From: Pseudonocardiaceae bacterium
Lineage (GTDB): Bacteria; Actinomycetota; Actinomycetes; Mycobacteriales; Pseudonocardiaceae
DNA length: 9,401 bases
NCBI GenBank assembly: GCA_025937115.1
Contig: JAICSB010000105.1
Coordinates: 1 to 9,401 of the forward strand
Reading direction: 5' to 3'
Under the pieces are notes generated by a model. It was not told where the DNA came from. It did no database searches and was given only the letters and a program-made list of their open reading frames with translations. The position numbers and the translations under genes are program-made. Shown here one piece after another: positions 1-4,880 of the stretch (its first letter is position 1; each line of letters begins with the position of its first letter).

Positions 1-250
1 GGCATTGCACCATCCGCAACTTGCGTGCCTTCTCCGAGCAGGGGCGGCACTGGTCCTCACGGGTCGATCCGCACGGGACGGGCACCACCTCGACGCGGCC
101 GGTGGTGGTGTCGATCCGACGCATGGCCAGCGGTCGGATACAGACACCGTGTTGTTCGGCCAGGGCTTGGGCGACGTCGGTGCTCAGCGGCAGTACAGCG
201 CGCTGCGCCCGGGTCATTCGCGTGGCATCAACGCTGGTAGGTGGTGTCAT
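1..250 (-). CDS. RepSA-like replication initiator, N-terminal 83 codons (runs off left edge)
   Basis: This is the first 83 codons of a protein whose 3' part lies outside the window. The start is the ATG at 250-248, which overlaps the stop of the preceding gene as TGATG, implying translational coupling. The visible part contains a DTTTGRVE segment followed by a cysteine cluster, CGSTREDQCRPC, at residues 60-71, with further cysteines at 37 and 83. This layout (a TG[ER]V turn, then CGxR...RCxxC) is what I know from the N-terminus of RepSA-type initiators of actinomycete plasmids and AICEs, where it is a zinc-binding region of a rolling-circle initiator. Its position directly after a TraB-like gene fits. 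The catalytic part is not visible, so the rolling-circle assignment rests on family knowledge and context. Confidence 0.8.
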   Translation of the reverse strand, partial: MTPPTSVDATRMTRAQRAVLPLSTDVAQALAEQHGVCIRPLAMRRIDTTTGRVEVVPVPCGSTREDQCRPCSEKARKLRMVQC

Positions 251-648
251 CAGGCCATCACCTCGGGGGTACTCACGTGCCGCAGCGCGGCGAGCAGGAT
301 GGTGGTGGTGGTGGCGTCGGGTGCGAGATCGGCGCCGATGCCGCCCCCGATGAACGGCATCGCGCCATAGACCCGCATGCGGGCGCCGCGGGTCAACTGC
401 CCTGTTACGGACAAGTGCACGGAATGGCCCGAGGGGACCCGCCACGCTTGGGCGGTGACCGCGGTGAGGGTGTCGGCCCAGGCCAGCAGGGCTGAGGCGA
501 TCTCGTTGAGGTTGTGGCGACCGAGTTGCACGGTGATTGCTTCCTCGCCGGGGAGTGGAGTGGCTACGTGCACTGAGGCGAACGCGGGTAGCTCGAAGGA
601 GGCGAGGTGGGTGTGGATCGCGTCGAGGAGATCAACGGTGCTGTTCAT
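250..648 (-). CDS. Conserved AICE-type hypothetical protein, 132 aa
   Basis: A 132-residue protein between the traB-like and repSA-like genes. Its ATG (648-646) overlaps the traB stop as ATGA, and its stop overlaps the repSA start. A purine-rich GGAGGC lies a few bases upstream, which is why I prefer this start over the longer in-frame reading frame to 777. There is no signal peptide or clear membrane segment. Recognisable stretches are LLAWADTLT (residues 54-62) and WRVPSGHSVHLSVTG further on; I recall similar stretches in small proteins of unknown function encoded in Streptomyces and Pseudonocardia integrative elements, but have not checked this. A run of four threonines is encoded by a short ACC microsatellite. 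The tight coupling suggests a role in transfer or replication, but no function can be assigned. Confidence 0.75.
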   Translation of the reverse strand: MNSTVDLLDAIHTHLASFELPAFASVHVATPLPGEEAITVQLGRHNLNEIASALLAWADTLTAVTAQAWRVPSGHSVHLSVTGQLTRGARMRVYGAMPFIGGGIGADLAPDATTTTILLAALRHVSTPEVMA

Positions 649-2234
649 GCGGCGCCTCCGTGAGTGGACCCGGTGGGGTCGGTGGGTGTGGTGGGGAAGG
701 GCAGCACCGTGGTGTCGTGGGTGACCGGGCCGGTGACGAAGGTTTCGAGTTGTTTGATCGTGTCGTCGGGGACCCATCCGGCGCGGATGCGCAGGGGTTC
801 GCGGATGCCTTCGCCGAAGACGTAGCCGACGCCGGCTTCGGTTTCGGTGATCCGGTTGGCCCAGGCGCCCCTCTCGTAGGCCTGATCCCCCAGCACCATC
901 CCGACGTGCGATTTCGCGGAGACCCGTAGGCAGATCCGGCGGGGGAACAGCTCCCGGACCGGCACGGTGTCTTTAGTGGGTTCCTGGACATAACCGCGCA
1001 CCGTGAACCCCAACGCCCGGCCTTGGGTGGTCAACAAGGCCACTCGTTCAGTGATCGCCTCGCGGGTCTTGCGATCGATGTATTTCGTCAGCGCCCCGAT
1101 CTCGTCGAACTCCAACAGCTCCAAGGGGTGCTTGCGGCTGATCGGCACTGATCGCACCTGGCCGGCGAATTGGGTTTTGCGGGCGTGCATGGCCGCGACG
1201 AGGTCATCGAGCACCGCGAGGGCGTCGGTTCCGGTGACGGCATAGCGGTGAAAGATCCGCCGTCCGTAGGCCAGTTCCATGCCCTTGGGGTCGATCCCCG
1301 ACATCCGCACGAGGCCGTCGCGGATGGCCGGCGCTATCGAGACCAGTGGGCACCACATCGCCGAGTTTTTGCCCGCCCCCGTGGACCCGGCTACCAGGGT
1401 GTGCCCGCCAGCGAGGGGGACGTGCCAGTCTTGGCCGTATTCGGTGCGCCCGGAGAACACCCGCCGCAAATCCACCGACGTGCCCTCGACATCGGCCAGG
1501 GTGGCGAGGTCGCGGCAGGCCACGGGGTCGGCGAGCAGGTTGCGGCGTTGGAAATCGATCGATACCACATTGGGGGACAGTTCGCGGACCTGGCAGCGGG
1601 TCACTGCCCGGGCCGAGGCCAACGCCCGCGCGGCCTGGTCGAAGTCTTCCGGTTTTTGGCCGGGCACCAGCCGAATGCGGACCTCGTCCCACGATGCGCC
1701 GGAGCGCACACCCAGCACCTGGGGCAGCCGCGCTTGCGCCTGTCGCCGGCCGCGACGGAGGCTGCGTCCGAGCGGATTGACCGTCACTACCATGGGTACG
1801 GCGTCGGGTTTGATGCTCAGGCCGCAGGCATGCAGCCACTGGGGCAGCTTCGGGGCGTAGACCGTCCAGCGCAGCCACCAGGCCCGCAGATGCCGACCCG
1901 CCCACGCATCAAAGGACGCCAGGTCGATCAGCCGCCACCCGGTGAACACCCCGGCGACCCCACCAGCGGTCAGGACCAGCGAAACGCCGCCCCACCACTG
2001 CCACCACGCCGCACCGGCCACCACGGCCAGGCTGGTCCGCCAGTGCGTAAGCAGCTGGCGCAGCGCCCACACCACGGCCTTGATCACCAGCCATATGGTG
2101 AAGATCACGACCGCTGCTGCGGCCAAGGCTTCAGCGATCTTGATCAGCGTCTTGCCCAGTTTGGCGAGCACCCAGACCACGACGCCCAGCGCGGCGCCAC
2201 CGGCCAGTACCAGGGTGATCGGGTACGCGTCCAT
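645..2234 (-). CDS. TraB/FtsK-type conjugative DNA translocase
   Basis: A 529-aa P-loop ATPase of the FtsK/SpoIIIE superfamily, the single-protein dsDNA pump used by actinomycete plasmids and AICEs for conjugation (TraB, TraSA). The N-terminus has three hydrophobic stretches at about residues 5-25, 37-59 and 69-97, so it is likely membrane-anchored. The ATPase core follows: Walker A AGSTGAGKNS at about 282-291, an IDPKGMELAYG segment near 314-324, and a Walker B-like LELLEFDEIG near 371-380, followed by ITERVALLTTQGRALG. The residue after the Walker A lysine is Asn, where FtsK has Ser/Thr. The start is ATG 2234; a GTG one codon upstream is an alternative. GGGGG precedes it closely. The gene is coupled to the 132-aa gene downstream by ATGA. 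No FtsK-gamma-like domain is obvious, as expected for the Tra family. Confidence 0.9.
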   Translation of the reverse strand: MDAYPITLVLAGGAALGVVVWVLAKLGKTLIKIAEALAAAAVVIFTIWLVIKAVVWALRQLLTHWRTSLAVVAGAAWWQWWGGVSLVLTAGGVAGVFTGWRLIDLASFDAWAGRHLRAWWLRWTVYAPKLPQWLHACGLSIKPDAVPMVVTVNPLGRSLRRGRRQAQARLPQVLGVRSGASWDEVRIRLVPGQKPEDFDQAARALASARAVTRCQVRELSPNVVSIDFQRRNLLADPVACRDLATLADVEGTSVDLRRVFSGRTEYGQDWHVPLAGGHTLVAGSTGAGKNSAMWCPLVSIAPAIRDGLVRMSGIDPKGMELAYGRRIFHRYAVTGTDALAVLDDLVAAMHARKTQFAGQVRSVPISRKHPLELLEFDEIGALTKYIDRKTREAITERVALLTTQGRALGFTVRGYVQEPTKDTVPVRELFPRRICLRVSAKSHVGMVLGDQAYERGAWANRITETEAGVGYVFGEGIREPLRIRAGWVPDDTIKQLETFVTGPVTHDTTVLPFPTTPTDPTGSTHGGAA

Positions 2235-2344
2235 CACCGATCACCCCCGACCAAGGTGATTGCGGTACTGGTTTGCTCGGCGCGGTTTTCATTCCTACCG
2301 GGGAGGGGGCTTGCGCCTGGCCCGGTGGGTCTGCGTATCCTCAC
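2234..2344 (-). CDS. Possible 36-codon leader ORF coupled to traB
   Basis: A small reading frame starting GTG at 2344-2342, preceded by AGGAG at 2358-2354 with nine bases between. Its stop TGA (2236-2234) overlaps the ATG of the traB-like gene as TGATG, the same arrangement as other junctions in this operon. The peptide is basic at the start (VRIRRPTG) and has no recognisable domain. It may simply deliver ribosomes to traB, whose own ribosome-binding site is mediocre. No homology is known to me, so the frame could be chance. Confidence 0.35.
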   Translation of the reverse strand: MRIRRPTGPGASPLPGRNENRAEQTSTAITLVGGDR

Positions 2345-2372
2345 TACTGTTCACTCCTGACTCGGGTGGACA

Positions 2373-2418
2373 GCGCAGAAGCGGACAGGGTTGGTAGCCG
2401 TGAAATCCGCTTCTGCGC
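2373..2418. repeat. 13-bp perfect inverted repeat (hairpin) upstream of traB
   Basis: GCGCAGAAGCGGA at 2373-2385 is perfectly inverted as TCCGCTTCTGCGC at 2406-2418, with a 20-base loop. It lies in the roughly 170-base gene-free stretch between the zinc-ribbon gene (stop 2516) and the leader ORF before traB. There is no T-tract on either side, so a classic intrinsic terminator is not indicated. It could be an attenuator, an RNA processing or stability element, or a DNA site for Rep or Tra. Confidence 0.7.
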
Positions 2419-2515
2419 GTACGTCTCTGTTGTTCCTGATGAGGGCATGCGGCATTACCGCACCACCCCGGCGCGTTGCATTTCCTTTCGAGTCTTGCTC
2501 TTTCGGTGGTGTCTG

Positions 2516-2680
2516 TTATTGCAGGCTTAGGCAGCCCCCGCAGAGCCGGTCGCTACCCGCTGACTGGAACGAGTAGCTGCCGCACCTGCGACAGGTCCGC
2601 CACGTCACACGAACCCGACTTGGGCGCGCCCATCGTCGCGTGACTAGCGCAGACCACAGCCGGCCCATCCTCATCGCCAT
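2516..2680 (-). CDS. Zinc-ribbon microprotein, about 54 aa
   Basis: A very short gene with an excellent ribosome-binding site: AAAGGAGGT at 2691-2683. Three in-frame ATGs follow (2680, 2674, 2668); the second is best spaced, eight bases from the GGAGGT, so the true product may be 52 aa. The protein is Arg-rich and basic over the first 30 residues, then carries CRRCGSYSF and ends CGGCLSLQ, giving a CxxC-x(13)-CxxC four-cysteine pattern typical of a treble-clef or zinc-ribbon knuckle. It begins 12 bases after the stop of the AMED_5909-like gene, so it is in the same operon. AICEs often carry a small Cys-containing 'mobile element transfer protein' just before traB; this may be its positional counterpart, but I cannot show homology. 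Confidence 0.65.
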   Translation of the reverse strand: MAMRMGRLWSALVTRRWARPSRVRVTWRTCRRCGSYSFQSAGSDRLCGGCLSLQ

Positions 2681-2692
2681 CCACCTCCTTTC

Positions 2693-2986
2693 TTATTGTG
2701 GGAAAAACGCGGATTCAGTCCACGGGTTCCACGACGTTGCCCCCTCCTTCATTGCACCGGTAACCAGCATGGCCTTCTCCAGCTCCCGCTCGGCCCAGTA
2801 CAGCGCCTCGTGATGGTGCCCCCGATCAATTTCAGCGATCTCGGCATACAACACCGCCGACCGGTGGTAATACACCTGCCACGCCTCTAACGGCGCATCC
2901 CGACCCGGCCGAATACACACCAGCGCCTGATGCGCCTCCATCAACGTTCTCGGCTGCCGCTGCGGAACTGGATTGCTCGCAGCCAT
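2693..2986 (-). CDS. AMED_5909-like small protein, 97 aa
   Basis: A 97-residue soluble protein. The start ATG at 2986 is preceded by GGGAGGT seven bases away; an upstream in-frame extension to 3175 lacks a comparable site and would run through the preceding gene antiparallel to its frame. The central segment EIDRGHHHEALYWAERE (about residues 52-68) closely resembles what I remember of the actinobacterial 'AMED_5909 family', named after an Amycolatopsis mediterranei gene. The family has no known function. The protein looks all-helical, with helices around TLMEAHQALV and WQVYYHRSAVLYAEIAEI. The three consecutive histidines after a charged turn could bind a metal, which is speculation. It sits 56 bases after the Cys/His small gene and 12 bases before the zinc-ribbon gene. 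Confidence 0.75.
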   Translation of the reverse strand: MAASNPVPQRQPRTLMEAHQALVCIRPGRDAPLEAWQVYYHRSAVLYAEIAEIDRGHHHEALYWAERELEKAMLVTGAMKEGATSWNPWTESAFFPQ

Positions 2987-3042
2987 CACACTCACCTCCC
3001 TCCCTGCCGTGTCCCCGCTACGGCCGACCACCGGGCGAAGCG

Positions 3043-3297
3043 TCACCGTGCCGGCGTGCGCACGGATCTGCCCGCAGCGCCCACACCCACACGCAAGGTC
3101 ACCTCGCACGGCGGACACGGTCTGCCGGATGGCCCATCGCGGACAGGGAAGACCACCGGCAGCACTGCACCGCACCGCGCCTTGACCACTCCCACGGCCT
3201 GGTCACCGTCGACCAGCACATGCGTCCGATAGTCCAGCGGAGACAGCACCCACCGCAGCGGCCCCGACGCCCGCCCCGGCAGGCCAGGACCGCTCAT
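3043..3297 (-). CDS. Small Cys/His (probable zinc-binding) protein, 84 aa
   Basis: An 84-residue protein whose ATG (3297-3295) overlaps the stop of the pra-like gene as ATGA. It contains THVLVDG around His26, ARCGAVLP around Cys42 and GPSGRPCPPC ending at Cys64, giving an H-x(15)-C-x(18)-CPPC pattern that could bind one zinc ion. Small proteins with this layout (His, then CG..LP, then G.PC..C) are, as I recall, common in Pseudonocardiales and Mycobacteriales genomes and remain uncharacterised. Translational coupling to pra suggests co-regulation with the element's replication and excision switch. No DNA-binding motif can be identified. Confidence 0.7.
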   Translation of the reverse strand: MSGPGLPGRASGPLRWVLSPLDYRTHVLVDGDQAVGVVKARCGAVLPVVFPVRDGPSGRPCPPCEVTLRVGVGAAGRSVRTPAR

Positions 3298-3773
3298 GCC
3301 GCAGCCCTCCCCGTCGTCTCCACCGCGGACCTGCCCGACGCCGGCTTGCCCGCTGCGGCCACATCGACCGACACACCACCCGGCGCCTTCATGCCCGTCG
3401 CCCGGATGGTCCACGTGAGCCACTTGGCTTGACCGGAGGTCTCCGCACGCGGCGCCACCGTCATGCCCTCCAGCACCACCGGCCGAAACGGCAGCCCCGC
3501 CACCGCCTCCGGCGGGACCGGCTGATGCGCACAAGCGAACTCCACCGTGACCGACTTCTCCCGGTCCTTCTCCGCCGAAGGGTCCGCGAATGTCCCACGG
3601 AACAGCGGATGTCCGGTGACCTCATCCACCCGAGGCCGGACCGGACGGTTCCGCGCCTTGTCCTCCTGCGACTGGTACTCCCGCACCGGCGTGACCTCCC
3701 CGACCAGGTACAACCCCTGCGGAAACCACTCGTCGAAGGCCACCACGAACCGTGCATACTTTGGTGCTCCCAT
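3294..3773 (-). CDS. pra: Pra-like activator of replication, integration and excision
   Basis: A 159-aa protein matching the pattern of 'plasmid replication, integration and excision activator' proteins (Pra of pSAM2). The N-terminus has FVVAFDEWFPQGLYLVGEV, then PVREYQSQEDKARNRPV, VDEVTGHPLFRG, QPVPPEAVAGLPFRPV (about residues 84-99), LEGMTVAP, and a C-terminal WTIRATGMKAP (about 121-131). The last 28 residues are low-complexity. In pSAM2, Pra turns on repSA, xis and int, and its own gene is repressed by KorSA. Here it is the first gene of the long minus-strand block and is divergent from a GntR-type gene, the expected layout. ATG 3773 is chosen because AGGAG lies eight bases upstream; an extension to 3965 would run through the promoter region. 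Expression is likely controlled by the GntR protein. Confidence 0.85.
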   Translation of the reverse strand: MGAPKYARFVVAFDEWFPQGLYLVGEVTPVREYQSQEDKARNRPVRPRVDEVTGHPLFRGTFADPSAEKDREKSVTVEFACAHQPVPPEAVAGLPFRPVVLEGMTVAPRAETSGQAKWLTWTIRATGMKAPGGVSVDVAAAGKPASGRSAVETTGRAAA

Positions 3774-3824
3774 GATCAACGCTCCTGTTCGTGATCTTCT
3801 GCATCGCCGCCAACCCGAGAACGA

Positions 3825-3854
3825 ATTATCCGACTTTGCCATGTTAGCTGATAA
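3825..3854 (-). promoter_or_regulatory. Candidate pra promoter
   Basis: On the minus strand TTATCA (3854-3849) and GATAAT (3830-3825) are 18 bases apart, resembling the -35 and -10 of a principal-sigma promoter. A start site a few bases downstream would leave a leader of roughly 45 bases before the pra ATG at 3773. The -35 overlaps the TTAGCT motif described for the control region, which would suit repression. Confidence 0.4.
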
Positions 3855-3926
3855 ACTATCCACGTACCGTCTGGTTGCTGTACCGAACGGGTGATCTATG
3901 GCTTTGCTAGCTAAGGCGGTACGGTG
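3844..3926. promoter_or_regulatory. Divergent pra / GntR control region with paired inverted motifs
   Basis: The 158 bases between the two divergent starts contain TTAGCT (3844-3849) and its inverse AGCTAA (3909-3914), the second within GCTAGCTAA. A second nested inverted pair is CGTACCG (3863-3869) and CGGTACG (3917-3923), with another GTACCG at 3880-3885. One TTAGCT copy overlaps the candidate pra -35 region and the AGCTAA copy lies just upstream of the GntR ATG, so a protein bound at both could repress both genes. The region is visibly more AT-rich than its surroundings. Operator identity is inference. Confidence 0.4.
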
Positions 3927-3931
3927 AAGCC

Positions 3932-4324
3932 ATGGAGATGGACCACGCGGACCCCCGGCCCGCATACCAGCGTGTCGCCGACGACCTACGACACGCGATC
4001 GCCACCGGCACGTACCAACCCGGTGACCAGCTCCCCACCCTCGCAGACCTCAACGCCCGGTACGGCATCGCAGTCATGACCGCCCGAGACGCCATCCGCC
4101 AACTCGTGGCCGACGGCCTTGTCGTATCTCGACAGGGCAAGGGTGCTTTCGTGCTACGCCAGCCCAACGCCGACGAATCCATGTCCGCATCCCAACTCCT
4201 TGATCTATTGCACCAGGTCAGCAAGTCGGTGGACGACCTCACCGATCGGATGGCCATCGTCGAGCGGACCCTTGCCGACCGTCAGGGTTCAGCTGCTGCT
4301 CCACCGCCGCCATCCGGTGACTGA
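3932..4324 (+). CDS. Short GntR-family regulator in the KorSA position
   Basis: A 130-aa regulator. Residues 10-75 form a GntR winged helix: YQRVADDLRHAIATGTYQPG, then LPTLADLNARYGIAVMTARDAIRQL with recognition helix around residues 50-58, then the wing GLVVSRQGKGAFV. Residues 85-115 are a predicted helix (LLDLLHQVSKSVDDLTDRMAIVERTL), followed by a Pro-rich tail. pSAM2 KorSA and other HutC-type GntR proteins carry a ligand-binding UTRA domain of about 140 residues after the wing; it is absent here, so this is a minimal form, perhaps dimerising through the short helix. It is divergent from pra and probably represses pra and itself. The start is ATG 3932, with ATG 3938 an in-frame alternative; neither has a strong ribosome-binding site. 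The last 86 bases overlap a convergent gene. Confidence 0.85.
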   Translation: MEMDHADPRPAYQRVADDLRHAIATGTYQPGDQLPTLADLNARYGIAVMTARDAIRQLVADGLVVSRQGKGAFVLRQPNADESMSASQLLDLLHQVSKSVDDLTDRMAIVERTLADRQGSAAAPPPPSGD

Positions 4325-4427
4325 GCCCAGCCACCTTCTCCGCCCTCTGCCGGACACCCGTCAACAACGCTTGCCACTCGGCGTCACTCACCCGCCGACC
4401 GCGGTTCACAGGCGGTTGCGTGCTCAC
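4239..4427 (-). CDS. Small coiled-coil protein, 62 aa, antiparallel to the GntR gene end
   Basis: A 62-residue frame with GTG start at 4427 and GAGGAG at 4442-4437, nine bases upstream. Residues 13-46 (VSDAEWQALLTGVRQRAEKV, then AGLSHRMAAVEQQL) look like a single amphipathic helix; the rest is basic. It lies 37 bases after the 93-aa gene and so probably shares its transcript. Its last 86 bases are antisense to the 3' end of the GntR gene. The helix resembles the tail helix of that GntR protein (HRMAAVEQQL against DRMAIVERTL), which could mean the two pair, or that one arose from the other. No family is recognised. Confidence 0.5.
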   Translation of the reverse strand: MSTQPPVNRGRRVSDAEWQALLTGVRQRAEKVAGLSHRMAAVEQQLNPDGRQGSARRWPSDR

Positions 4428-4464
4428 TTCGGTTAACTCCTCGCTCCCCGACGATCGAAACCGG

Positions 4465-4746
4465 TCACGCGTTGTTGATGACCCCCCTGTCGCAGGGGCC
4501 CGCTGGAGCCACGACGGCCGGACCTGACATCAATTCGGTGCATCGCTGCGCGAACCGCAGCGCGGCGGCGGCAAGCTCGCGGGCGAACTGAGCCGCCAGC
4601 TCGGTGCTGCCCGGCTCGTCATCGACCTGGACCGAGAACGTGCCGCCGGTGTCGATATCCGCCACCAGCTGCGGACGTCCGGTCGCTTCGGTAGTGACCC
4701 GGGCCGTGTCGCCGAACCTTGGGTGAACCACGATGTGCAGCGCCAT
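4465..4746 (-). CDS. Hypothetical protein, 93 aa
   Basis: A 93-residue soluble protein starting at ATG 4746 with GGAGGAAGGA just upstream. The N-terminal half (ALHIVVHPRFGDTARVTTE, then QLVADIDTGGTFSVQVDDEPG) looks like beta strands; residues 48-72 (STELAAQFARELAAAALRFAQRC) form a clear amphipathic helix; the tail is Gly/Ala/Pro-rich. I do not recognise the family. It is divergent from the XRE regulator across a 40-bp palindrome and is followed on the same strand by the 62-aa coiled-coil gene. The neighbourhood suggests it may be controlled by the XRE protein. An in-frame extension to 4848 has no ribosome-binding site and would run through the palindrome. Confidence 0.7.
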   Translation of the reverse strand: MALHIVVHPRFGDTARVTTEATGRPQLVADIDTGGTFSVQVDDEPGSTELAAQFARELAAAALRFAQRCTELMSGPAVVAPAGPCDRGVINNA

Positions 4747-4779
4747 GGTGTGTTCCTTCCTCCTAGCCCCAGTAGTGGG

Positions 4780-4819
4780 TGACCACCCGCCGCAAGCAGC
4801 TTGCGGGTTAGGGTGGTCA
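4780..4819. repeat. 40-bp interrupted palindrome between divergent genes
   Basis: TGACCACCC (4780-4788) is inverted as GGGTGGTCA (4811-4819), and within it CCGCAAG (4790-4796) is inverted as CTTGCGG (4800-4806) around a CAG loop. The two stems are separated by one base on the left and four on the right, so a 16-bp hairpin with one small asymmetric bulge can form. It lies 34 bases upstream of the 93-aa gene start and 62 bases upstream of the XRE start. It could be an operator or a structured leader; there is no T-tract. Confidence 0.7.
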
Positions 4820-4842
4820 GGAGGCCACAAGATGCGGGATGC

Positions 4843-4857
4843 GCGCATGACATGCGC
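4843..4857. promoter_or_regulatory. Candidate operator just upstream of the XRE gene
   Basis: GCGCATGACATGCGC is a perfect 6+6 palindrome with a 3-base centre, ending six bases before the AGGAGG ribosome-binding site (4864-4869) of the XRE gene. A short symmetric site here is a plausible autoregulatory operator for a dimeric helix-turn-helix protein. Which protein binds is inference. Confidence 0.4.
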
Positions 4858-4880
4858 ATATTCAGGAGGTGACCAGGCCC

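Noticed and set aside
1170..2360. 396-codon plus-strand frame opposite traB
   Set aside because: It is the antisense shadow of the TraB-like gene, whose P-loop and membrane segments are unmistakable.
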